A DNA stretch of 64,000 nt from Euptelea pleiosperma. Taxonomy: Eukaryota > Streptophyta > Magnoliopsida > Ranunculales > Eupteleaceae. Made by a program: the position numbers and the translations under genes. A model generated the notes under the pieces. That model was not told the origin of the DNA and searched no databases. It worked only from the letters and a program-made list of their open reading frames with translations. Shown here piece after piece: positions 48,195 through 59,800 of the stretch. The DNA lies in NCBI GenBank assembly GCA_035048495.1, contig CM068545.1:14901702-14965701 (forward strand), in the 5' to 3' direction. Position 1 is the first letter of the stretch, and each line of letters opens with the position of its first letter.

Positions 48195-48325
48195 ATCACT
48201 CAAGTGATTTCATTCTCTATATTGAGAATGAACACGTGGTGACTACTTGAATAGTAGTCATCACGTGTATTTTTGAAATGGGCATCTTCTATTACGTATC
48301 AGTACGTATAGGATGCCCATTTTCA
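48195..48325. other. Two adjacent strong hairpins 3' of HSFB5 copy 2
   Basis: Hairpin 1: CACGTGGTGACTAC pairs with GTAGTCATCACGTG around a short loop (48233-48270). Hairpin 2: AAATGGGCATC pairs perfectly with GATGCCCATTT, with an inner TACGTA/TACGTA stem (48276-48325). They lie about 225-350 bp past the stop codon of the intact HSFB5 gene, so they could be in its 3' UTR or be the ends of a small transposon. No similar structure follows the left copy. Confidence 0.6.
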
Positions 48326-48549
48326 ACTATTTTTTATAGTTTTCAAACACTCCTGGGAGTATTTCTTGGGATTCATAAAAATTTTTGTGGCCCATAGTAG
48401 ATTTTCAACTGAGTCTACTTGAAGCGACAAGTCTTTAGAGTTCTTAATTTTATTTTTTATTTTCACGAGAAATGTTGAAGAATACTACTATTAATACCCA
48501 TCATCAACTAAGCGTAAACATAGTTTACGTACATAGTAGCTATTCAGCT

Positions 48550-50265
48550 CTAACATACTCTTCTAACTTTGTTGTGGCTGCCCATGTATTGGGAGAGGCA
48601 GTTTAACAGCTTTATCTCAAGAGCTTTGAATTGAGCTATTTGCATTTGTAATTCCAACTTCTCTTTTCTTAGGTTCTTGTTTTCCTCCAGTAGTAGGGGG
48701 ATGTTTTCCTCAAAAGCATCTGTTGAGTCTTTTCCAGAGGCCTTCAGGAAGGCAGGGAAGGCACTTGGCTCGCACTTCTTCCTTGTTATCTCAATCAGCA
48801 AATGCCTCTTTCCCTTTTGGAACTTTTCGTGCTGAAACTCCCATCGGTTCGAGGCCAATTTCTTAAATCCCTGCTTCGAATTGCACACATCATTATCATC
48901 ATCATCATCATTCATATTGCCTTATCCTGTTTGGAGTCGGCAACATGAATCCTATTTTGCCATTATGTTCTAATATGCACAATTTATTATAAGAGTCATA
49001 AAAGATAAAATGCAAAGTAGGCAAAGAAATGTAACACACATATATTAAGGGGGTCGGACTCACAATTCCACGGATACTGCTTATGAGATCTAGTATAATG
49101 AAAATTGGTGTGATTGTAAATGATTATAACCATCTGATCTATGGTCATTTTCTGCAATCTCCACGTATTTGTATGACGATCCAAAAGGAATGGACTTGGA
49201 TGGTTATGAACTTATGTTCATCGTTGTTGTGCAATTCTCCTAAGTTAAAGACGATCGATGTGATGGAATGAATGTATACATCCCATTTGTAAATAAACGT
49301 ATTTCTGTTTTAGCGGATATAATGGATTGGATTGTCGCAATTTGGACTAGAAAATCTTTTAGATGGGACTCATCGAACCAATCGAGGTCCACGCACTACA
49401 TTATACCAGTATTACATGTACTGTAGTGACGGCCTATTTCGTAGTGCATATACAATTATCTTTTTAAAAAATTGGTGGATATACAATTACCAAAAAGATA
49501 ATTCTTACAAAAATGAGTTCTCTCTGAAACTTCAAATCCTATCAAATGTGGAGTTCAAGTTAACGGCAAAATGGACAGTCCAAAAATTTTCAAATCGTAA
49601 TCCACTTTTCATAAGGCTAGAAATGTCAGAATGGGTTAGTTTCAGTTAAGGATGATCTCCATGGTGAAGAGATCATCTTGACCAAAAATCAACTCTTAAC
49701 TAATCTCCATGCGGGTCTCACGGCTGTGTAACAAAAGCGTGTATGTAGATCTTAAAAACAATGAATTGTCTACTGTTTTAGATATTAGGTAAGAGAAGGT
49801 GAGACATAGGTGGAAGAGAAATAAACATTAAACTCGTCTCTGTTTGGGAGTCAAGATACTAGCCAAGTTATGGCTAGCAGCTTGGTTGGATGCCATAACG
49901 CAGTTAGCAAAATAGTTCATTTTTCTTTGCAACCTCCCCAAACAGACCCTAGTAAATTGTTGCAACTTCCAACACTAGCTACTTACATAGGTATTTAGCT
50001 GGCGAATGAAGCTGGAGAAGTTGTTGTGCTTGAAATATTTAGGCAACAGCAACTCTGAGAACTCCTGAGGAGACCACACAACAAATCCAGTCCCCTCGCT
50101 GTTCCACGACACGATCCTGCTGCGATCGTCTCCGTCGTATCCTTCTACTTCAAGGAGATCGTACGTCTTAAAGAGAAACGGAGCCGGGCCCTTTGCTCTC
50201 GGGGATTGGCTTGCGTTCCGGCCTATGATCCGGTTCGAAACCGATACGTCTCTCGCCATGTCCAT
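48550..50265 (-). CDS. HSFB5: Heat-stress transcription factor, class B (HSFB5-like)
   Basis: Two exons, 50265-49987 and 48870-48550, phase 0, 199 aa; the start ATG gives [12 protein letters not shown]. The helix-turn-helix DNA-binding domain (residues about 28-120) is split at the position conserved in all plant HSFs, after [11 protein letters not shown] and before [13 protein letters not shown] heptad coiled coil for oligomerisation follows (about residues 147-190, [20 protein letters not shown]). There is no A-type insertion in the coiled coil, no activation domain, and no LFGV repressor motif. HSFB5 is, to my recollection, the class-B type without LFGV, which supports this subtype. Expected role: nuclear binding to heat-shock elements, modulating heat or developmental transcription. 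The C-terminal residues VRRVC differ from the left copy (LEEYVRS) because of a 10-base length change near 48570. A (GAT)n run sits just before the intron acceptor. It pairs with the broken left copy. Confidence 0.88.
49838..49948. mobile_element. Short MITE-like relic in HSFB5 intron
   Basis: Ends CTGTTTGGGAGT and CTCCCCAAACAGAC are inverted, enclosing GCCAAGTTATGGCTAGCAGC. About 110 bp. A similar CCAAACAGACCCTAGTA end lies at the matching place in the left copy (44450-44464), so this element predates the duplication. Confidence 0.5.
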
Positions 50266-51365
50266 AGAGCACAAAAAGTTTCCTTATTCAACAACTTCCA
50301 AGGGAAAAACTAGTGCCGCCTAAAGCAAGGCGGCCTGTCCCTTAGCTTTTTTTCTTCCCTACGCTTCAAGTGCACATGCACTTTTTTGAAAAGCGGAAGG
50401 AAGAGTGTATATTCAATGGGGTGACTTGGGGTGACTGCTAAACTTTATTTTAGAAGACCAATGAATTATTGACACAATTATTTTTTATATTTTATTAATA
50501 TGATTTAAATATTTTTTTTGTCTTCTTGTACACGTGGTTACGTCTGAGAGAGGTTGTATTGATTTTGATACAAGAAGCTTGTATAAAAAAATTTCCCTTT
50601 CCCATCAGGTCAATATTCAACTCTTATATGTTGGTATTCAAAATAAATATATTAAAAAAAAGATGATTACATGTAAGAGGTTTCATTGGTCACTGGTAAA
50701 GAACACCTTAAGCTTAGCTCATTGAATATTTATCTCAATGTAGTAGAAAACTAGAAATAGTAATTTTTTTCGAGACCTGGGGGGACTCACCTTTTTGCAC
50801 CCATAATTTCACTTGTCTTCTTGGGCATAGATTCCGAGAATCCAACGGTGGTTTGCTTTGGCTAAAAGCGAATGCCGGTTCAACCCTCTATAATTGGATT
50901 CTCGAGAATCCACGCCCAAGAGCATGAGTGAAATTGTGAGTGCAAAATGGTAAGTCGATGGAGCTTGGTCCTTTTATTAAAAAAGAAAGTAGAGGGGGAA
51001 GGGGTAGGAAGTCTTACTCAGTATGGAAAATCCTGAGCTTCGACGTCAGCAATGATCAGAATATTTTTTTTTTATGGAATTATTTTTGGAGGACATGGAA
51101 ATGTCCAACACTCCGGATAGTCTATTAATCCTAATGATGTTGAATGATTGTAACGATCTCTCCAGTATGCTGTTATGTAAACGATCCGACGTGCCAAGAT
51201 TGTTGTGATTGATAGATTGGATGGTTGTGATCATCCTTACTGTATTGACATGATGAATGAGATCTCATCGGATGGTGAGGCCCTTTGTTATGACCCAAAT
51301 TGTATAAGGGCTTAGTTTTCCACTCCACTGTCACTTATGTGCTTTTGAAGTATTGATGTAGGGTC

Positions 51366-51738
51366 ATAATGTAACAAGGTATACCTGAGATCATTTCATT
51401 TGCGGAAGTGGCATTTTTGGTAGTGACCGCTGCCATCTGGGCCCACTGACCGCATGGATGTTTAGCCCACACCTTAGTAGGCATTCACACCAAAATCAGC
51501 TTGTTTGATGATTTGCAGCCGTTGGTTTTAGTACTAAAACAAACGGTTGCATTCAACGGCTATAAAACACCTTAAAAAGTACTAAAATCAAATGGTTATA
51601 GATTACCAATCAGGGTGACTTTTGACGTGTATGTCCACCAAGGGGCGGGATAAACATCCATGCGGTCAGTGGGACCAGATGACAGCCGTGGGTAACAAAA
51701 ACAGTGTTTCCGCATTTCAAACAGTTTCAGGTTACATC
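51366..51738. mobile_element. MITE, subfamily M1b, upstream of HSFB5
   Basis: It starts TAATGTAACAAGGTATACCT and ends CAGTTTCAGGTTACATC. The arms share TTTGCGGAAGTGGCATTTTT, CTGCCATCTGGGCCCACTGA and GCGGTCAGTGGGACCAGATG with the copy at 46985. The right TIR has lost the ATACCTTGTT stretch. The element starts about 1.1 kb upstream of the HSFB5 start codon. Confidence 0.82.
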
Positions 51739-51744
51739 TTTTTC

Positions 51745-51945
51745 ACCTAGGGACGAGTAAAACTTCTATCACAACAAATTATAAATCACACAATCACAAG
51801 CCAATGAGTTCTCAGCACGTACACAAGTGCTTTTCAACGTACCCATGTGCTTTTTGCTCCAAGGTGTACGTGCCGAGAACTCATTGGCTGTGATTGTGTG
51901 ATTTGCAACTTTGTTGTGACAGAAGTTATACTCCCTAGGGACTCG
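51745..51945. mobile_element. Palindromic MITE, family M2, copy 2
   Basis: Same arms as 46735-46915: GAGTAAAACTTCTATCACAA, CACAATCACAAGCCAATGAG / ACTCATTGGCTGTGATTGTG, TGTGACAGAAGTTATACTC. It lies only a few bases right of an M1b element. The first M2 copy also sits beside an M1b copy (46985). Confidence 0.85.
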
Positions 51946-52329
51946 CTCAAAAAGAAAAAAATAGGAGTACTAGAAAAAATGCCAGGGCCGCTCACAAGAA
52001 AATAAGAAGAAGGGTACGAGAGCGAAAGCCACCTTATTAAGGTGGACCACCATGGAATTCGGCTTTGGAAGCGTGCTGGAATGTTATGACCTAAATTGTG
52101 ATTCTAACACGAACGTGCATAAGAAAATAAATGAGATTGACGTTTTCAGTGGTCTAAAGATGAAGTTAGTCCATGGGTCCACAATGTTGGATCTAGTCAC
52201 ATGGACTCATCTCATGGATCCAACGATGTCAACCTAAGTACCACGCTAACAATCTAATACAGCTCTCGTTTCATCGATCGTGAAAAGGTCAAATTGAGCG
52301 GCCTCACTAATCAAACTCACCGACCTTTC

Positions 52330-52520
52330 GGTAGGATTGTTACGGGCCACCCGCCCTGGGGTCTATGCGGCCAGTGGGAATATTTTTTGACGTCTTTCTA
52401 GTAAGTAGACTCGGTGATGATTTCTAGCCGTGGGATATAAATATGCTTGAATCCAACGCTAGAATCACTCCTAAAAACTGCTTAAATCTAATGGATGCAT
52501 GCTTGATTTAGTACATCAAT
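52330..52520. mobile_element. Diverged family-M1 fragment
   Basis: Contains GGGCCACCCGCCCTGGGG, a weakened M1 core (GATGATTTCTAGCCGTGGG) and its partner (AATCCAACGCTAGAATCAC). Outer arms are largely lost. The flanking DNA 52520-53880 holds an AAGTGCTT-rich inverted segment (about 52885-53160) but no gene I recognise. Confidence 0.55.
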
Positions 52521-53885
52521 GCCACTGGCCACTGGTTTTGGTCCAGTCACTGATGTACTCCCAGTAAATTCTCTGACAAAATAAAAACTGTTCCAACCAC
52601 CCGGTGACACTTTGGATGTGCCATAGTTGAAGGTTTGAAACGTGATGCCAATTAAAAGGGGTTGTTTGATTGCAGTGATAACTCCATTCGGTGTAAACCT
52701 TTTTTATTTTCGAAGAATACACTTGCACCTGAAAAAAAATGCAAAATTCTTTATCCGAGTATGTTTGGTTGCGCCAGTAACTCCACTTGTTGCAAACAAA
52801 AACCCCCTAAGAGCACCTATCCACCAAATATAAACCATATTCTTTGACAATCCAAAACGTCACTGCATTAAAGCTTATCTTAAGTGCTTATCCAATAGCA
52901 GTTAGTTAAATGTAAAATGCTTCAGAGTTACACTGTTTTGGCTGTTTGGTAAACCATACAAAGTGCTTCTTCTCTTAAAAAGCCCTTCTATGATGTTTGG
53001 TAAAAAAAAAAAAATGCTTTTTGGTTGCAAACAAGAAAAAAACTATTTAAGTTTTGGCATAACAATTTTTTTAAAGATAACCTAGTAAAGAAGTTTTTTT
53101 AAGAACAGCTTTTAACTATTTTTAGAAACCGGCTTATTACTATTTTAAGCTTACCCAACAGCACCAATTGGGTCAAATTTTTGGCACAGAAATCTCTTGC
53201 GTGGATCCAGTTGAATAGTAAGTCTCACCCATTATGTGCTATGCCATCGTTACATCTGCTATCACGTGGCACTCATCTAAAGGATTAGGTTTAGGGGTAT
53301 CAAGCTACCCATACTCGATCCGATTTTAATTGGGCGACAAAAACATTGGGTGATCCCAATCGTTTGAACTAGGCCTACCTATATTTTTCTGACCATCCAG
53401 AAGAATACAGTAGATAAAATGGTTAGGCTCACCTTATCGGTCGCGTTTCAACCAGAGATCTCAGTGAGATTCGCTGAATGGTGGGCCGCAATATCTGGGA
53501 TGAATGCCATTTGTACAGCTTTAGCATTTCTTTCCTGTCAACCTGCGTTGATGTAAGCACCACTTTGTTCTCAAAGTGACCCAAAATAAAAATTAAAAAA
53601 GGTGTCAGAAAAAGGGAGAGACTAACAAGGTAAATGTGCTACATTTTCTCTGAGGGGAAATAGTCCCAAAACATAAATATAACTGAAAGAACTGGGGAGC
53701 TCTCTACACAAAGGGCTCCGGTGCATCTGCATATTACACAACCATGGCATAACATGCATGTATGTTTGTATTCCAAAATGTGGTCCTAATACCCCATACA
53801 TGGTATGTATTCAATGAGGGTATACGATATGTATCCAGTGCCCAATACCCACATTCAACTATAGAAACCATGGAGCATACAGCTC

Positions 53886-56800
53886 TCACATAGCAACATC
53901 AGGATCCAATCTTCTCTGGATTGCAGCTGCAGCCTACATAGATAAATTTGTAATGTGTTAATCATCTACAGGAAAACAATTGAAGGAAATGAAAACAACC
54001 AGAATTTGGGAGGAAGAATCCTCACTTCGAAATTGCCCAGTTTATATTGGTAAGCCATTTCTTCCCTCAGTTGAGCTTGCTCTTTCATTGCCTGTGCCTG
54101 AGAATGCATATGGGGAGAAATTAGATAATACCAAATAAAGCTTTTGCTTCAAGTTAAAAGTCGAAAAGAAAATATAATTAAATATAGAAGAATGAGGGAG
54201 CAGAATATTTACCATTCCAGTCTGCATAGAGTGCTTTAAAGCTTCTACCTGTTCTTCCTTATGTTTTTCACGCTCTCGCATCAATTCTTGCCTGAAAAAG
54301 AATAAAAATGCTAATTAAATCCTAAATAAATTGCCAGGTACCTCTATGGTTTATTGCAAATAAGTAGTAACAGATCCAACCTTGGAGTTGCTAATAAAAA
54401 ATAACCTTGACGACCAAACAGAACTTAGAAGCACAGATGGACGTGGTTAGAAGCATAAAATAGCAAAATTATCATTTGAATCTCGAGTAGAATGAAGGAG
54501 CAACATTAATAACCCTGGTACCAAAGATGTAAACCCCAGAAGGCATCATTGCTTCTTCTCCAGGGCATTGATCCATCAGGCTTTCGTCCATTGTGGCAAT
54601 TCCCCACTGCGTTCTCCTGTACGAGTCTGGGCTCTGCCTCAGTCCCACTGTGGCTGATCATCCTCGGACCAGTGCATCATTCCATTTGAAGGACAGGAAT
54701 GATTGCAACCTCAAAGAGGCCAGTCTTGTTCCATGGTTCAAGAATATAGGGGCTTGAAGGGCTTGCCTTTGGTCTAGTTTTCTTATTAGGCTTGTGTTAC
54801 TAGATTATACAAGTTGAAACTTGAAACTAAAATAACAAACATTTAGGTTGCAATATACACAGAAAGTACAAGTTGAATGAAATTGACAACACTTCATTCA
54901 TAATCTTGAAGAAGACTTCTTTAAGTCAGGTTAAAAGAGTTGACTAGTTGGGTGGTATCTAATCTAAGTTGTGCCATAGGATTGTCGTCCCAGGGGTCCA
55001 AGACTCTAGTAATTTATAAATGTGTAGCTGTACAAGGACGCCCACAATTAGCATATGGAGGACTCTGCATGAATCCTAAAATCCAACTCACTCAAATACA
55101 TCTTAACACAAGAACTCAATGGATTTCTTATCCTCTGATTATGGTCTTAATCAGTAATTTCACTTTGTAAAAGTTAATTCCATATACAACCTAAAGATAG
55201 GTCTTGAAAAAAAGGACAGTAATTCCTAGAGCCTACTCTGTCAGACTATCTCCCACAAGGCCAACAGGCTGGATTGCTGTCTATACCATCCCAACTGTCA
55301 TTATATGTGGTTATTTATGACCAAATAAAACAAACAACCATCTACTTTATTTCTTTATTTACTTGACTTCTTTATCTCCTTGTCAAACCCTGCTGTGCAT
55401 TCTATTCATGTTTGACTATTTGTACTTCGAAAGAACATGAGATGGATAAAATGGCAGAAGGAACTCCCGCACATGGAAAACACAACAGTAGGTATAGAAA
55501 CAAAATAAAAAGTCAAAGCAAAATAGAAATTTAGTGCTCAGCTTATGAATGAACAGGTGAAACTAATGTTAGTGTTCTTGAGTCAAAACCAAAATTTTTG
55601 ATATGGTAGAGATCAAACAACTGAAAAGCAAAAACTAATGAGGTTACATATACTTTTACTCCACAGGAAAATCCATCAAATGCACGAACATACCGACGCT
55701 GTTCTTCGTCATCAAATACTGTACGCTCTATTCCCAGGACTTTTTTAAAACCCTTTTTCATTTCTTTATCCATCTTGCGCTTGTGATAAGCATCTAAATT
55801 ATAATATCTGCAACCAAATACATTTAAATAATATAAGTTCTCCTTGCAGCATTGCAATAACTTCAATTAATAACATATATATTTTAAACTACTGATAATG
55901 ATAGTGACAGAGAGAAAAAGAAAGTGCACATAAGAAAAGGTGCAAGAGTCCTACTAAAAGAACAAAAAAGAACAGAAAATAAAATGCAAGTAAACAATGC
56001 GAAATAAATGAAACTAAGAGTCCTCAATGAAGAAAGAGTATCTGCCTTATAATGAATTAGAAGCTAATTCAAAAGAAAGAGCCCTTACTTTTTTGAAGGA
56101 AAGGTAGCTGTATTATGATCCTCCATGAATCTGTAAAAAGGAGAACTGTTAGTTTACAAGTACTTAATATGGTCCAACCCAATGAAAATGTTTTCGCTAC
56201 ATATCCAGTATAGTTTACTTCTAGTCTATACATTGATCACTGGTGGAATAGGATGAACTTCATAGAACCAATTTAAGTAAAAGAGTAAGAGCAATGTGCC
56301 TTACTGTTTGAACATTTGCTTCTCTTCCCAGTTAGGTAGGGTTTCCAGGTTCACCTGTAGTTCAAACTCCGAGGGGTTATAAAGTGGTGCAACAATCTCC
56401 AAATCATTATCACTACCTAGAAATTGATTTTCTGATACAGACAAATCTCCCTCAAAATATTTTACCAAGAATCAAATACATTAGAAGCAAATGATTCATA
56501 TGACTAACAAAAAAGATGGTGCGATATCTAGTTTGATGCTAGTGTGCGAAAATAAGAATTTTGATCAGAATCAAGACAAAAAAGCAAAAATTCAAATTGT
56601 CCATGTTGGTTACGAATATAAAACAAAATTCAGTTCTAAAATTCTGCAGTGTTGGTTAGCAAAATATCTTAAAAACTAAATTCAGGGAAGAGGCTTCTGC
56701 AACTAATGAATTTCCCAACACAAACTTAAACTTCAAAAATCAACTAAACTTGCTTTATCATCTAAAGCATCTAGACGCTTGATCAGTTATATCTCACAGA

Positions 56801-59800
56801 CATTTGTACACATTAGTACAAGGTATCTTAGCGATATCTGTATACATCAGTTCAAGGTAAGTAGAGAAAGCGACAATGAATAAAAGAAATACACTTCTTA
56901 GCAATCTTGACATAGAATGTAATATCATGAAAAGACAAAACCTAATGCATTTAGTGGCCACAATAAATTCTTGATGCAATGTAAGATGGGAATACCTGTT
57001 TTACTTCTGATAGCCATGCAGTGAACTCTGGCCGTTTGTTCCTACAAAAGACAGACAAATTACAAGAGGAAGGAAAAAAGACAGATCGAGAAAATCAACG
57101 ATCAAGCCCTGAAATAAAATTAGATACTTCATGCAAAGATATACTTGGCCAATACTCGACGGTTGAAGGAAATTTCAATACTGAATTTCCTCATGTGCAC
57201 TCATATGGAGAAGTTAATAGATAAACACCAATATGAACAATACAGATAGGTACAAACACATTATGCTCAATGTGGACATCATACATGTATGCTAATGAAT
57301 CAGTAGTCCAAATGTCAGGCCACCCCAAGGCCACAGACATCTAATACTTTCAACGACAGAGTTGGCTGATCTGTAGCCTTTAAGGATTCTCTTGTGTTTT
57401 TTTTTCCTTCCAAACACTCCAACAAAAAGCAAACAGAAGACTTTTCCAAAATCTAACCCCTTACAAATGCTCTACTTGATCAGCCCAACATCAACTCCAA
57501 GATTTATAAGGAAATACCTGCTCAACATCAAAGAAAATGGGGAAGTGATGACACATCACTCTAACACACTTATTGGGTTGAAAAGACGATGGATGTTCTC
57601 TCCAAGGAGGCAAGGTTGCATACAGAATTAAATGTAATAAATGCAGCCACGAAGACGGGGTTCAGATTGCGAATGAATGTATTGATTCAACAGTTAGGCA
57701 GGGGACGAGTGGTCTTATTTGCAAGATTGACATGGAAAAAGCCTACGACCATGTGTGTTGGAGTTTTCTTATCTACATGCTAGGAAGGATGGGATTCGGG
57801 TTGAGGTGGAGGGGTTGGAATATGGAGAGCATATCTTCAGCTACTTTTTCTATTTTAGTGAACGGGTCCCCTACTAGGTTTTTCAAGAGCTTGAGGGGAT
57901 TGAGACAAGGCGATCCTATGTCTCCTTTCCTATTTATCGTGGTAGTTGAAGCCTTAGGGAGAATGGCAAACAAAGCAATGGAGGGTGGCATGGTGGCAAT
58001 CATGGCCCTTTGATGTCCCATCTTCAGTTTGCGGACGATATGGTTTTTTTCTCTGAGGCATCCGATAGCAACCTTTTGCATCTCAGATGTATCTTGAGAT
58101 CATATCTCGAACTTCCATTGGGTGCTAGATACAAGGATAAAGCTATTTGGGACTCTATGGTGAAAATATATGGGAGAAGATTAGCGGCTTGGAAACATAC
58201 CCCTCTTTCGAAAGGTGGGTCACTCTTATCAAGAGTACTCTCTCTAGTCTTCCTATCCATTTGCTCTCTCCGTTTTCTATTCAAGCTAGTGTGGCTCTGG
58301 GGTTGGAAAAGCTTATGAGAGATTTCCTTTGGCATGGAAAGAATGAGAAGCATAAGTTTCACTCGGTGGAGTGGGAGAAAATTTGCAAACCCAAGGAAGA
58401 GGGGGGTTTGGGGTTTCGTCAGTTCAGAGATATGAATGTGGTGTTTCTTGGTAAATGGTTGTGGAGGTATGGAGAGGAGGACAGTTCTAGAGGGTGATTG
58501 GTAGAAAATACGGGGTTAGTAGTAAAGGGTGGAAAAGTGATCATGTCTTATCCTCCTATAGGCACTGCTTGTGGAAAGGCATTATGAGGGCTCGGGAGAG
58601 CTTTCAAAGGGGAGTTACGTTCAAGGTTGGTAAGGGAGACAGGATTCGGTTCTGGGAGGACCCGTGGTGTGGGGAGGAGTCTCTCATGGTTACTTTCCCA
58701 GAGTTATATCATATTTCTGATTTTAAAGGAGCCCAGGCTCAAGATTGCATTTCCAGTAGCAAGGGATGTATTTTTTGGAACTTTGGATTCAGGATAAACA
58801 TCAATGACTAGGAAGTGGATAGTGTGGTGTTGCTCCTGTCTCTGGAAGGGGAGGTGCCTTCGCAGTCAACGGAAGTGGATAAAAAGATTTGGAGGTAGGA
58901 TCCCAAGGGTGCTTTTTTAGTTAGATCTTTCTTCTCCCACATTTCCTCGAGGGGCTAGAGATTGTTTCCGGCTTCCCTAGCTTGAGGGGTCTCCATCCCT
59001 TCCAGAGTTAGCTTTTTTGTTTGGACTGCCGTTCTCGACAAGATTCTGACAGTGGACCATCTGAATAGTAGGGGATGATATTGCTGAACAGGTGTGCTTT
59101 ATGCAAGATTGAGGCCGAATCAGTAGATCACTTGTTTATTTAGTGCCCCTTCACTTTTGATGTTTGGAGGACTTTCTTTTCGTTGTTTGAGATTTCCATT
59201 GTGGTCCCAGAACATGTGATTGGTGTAGTGCAAGGGAGTGCACTCAATACTCTAAAGGGGAGATGATGAATTCTTTGGCGGCTCCTCCCATTTGCTATTT
59301 TTTGGGCTATTTGGGAAGAGAGGAATTCCTGTATTTTTTAAGTGAATGAGGTAGAAGGTCATAACGTGGTGTTGAGAGTCAAAGTCCCCCTATATTTAAA
59401 GTCATCCTCGATGCCAAAGTTTAGAGGGAGTTTTTTTTTTAATATTTTGTTTTCAGATGGGATGAGTTGTTATGTAATCCCAATTTTGGTTGAGAAGTTT
59501 GTAGACCTTTTGTAGGGTCTTTTTGGGGTTATCCCCGGTTCTAATATATACTTTAAACTTATTAAAAAATAGAAAACTAGAACCATAGCATGTGGAACTC
59601 CATTATATGGAACTGAATGCACAACCATTATCATTGTTGGCTATTACCAATGGGTCTGATTGGAAGCATATATCTAAGAAATCTCTTAGAAATAATCACA
59701 TAAACTACATGTGAAGAAGGTCATCTCAACCTACTCGGTTTCTTTGTATCCTTCCCCTTCTCTTTAATATAATTATACTTATAAAAAAAACCTATATTGT

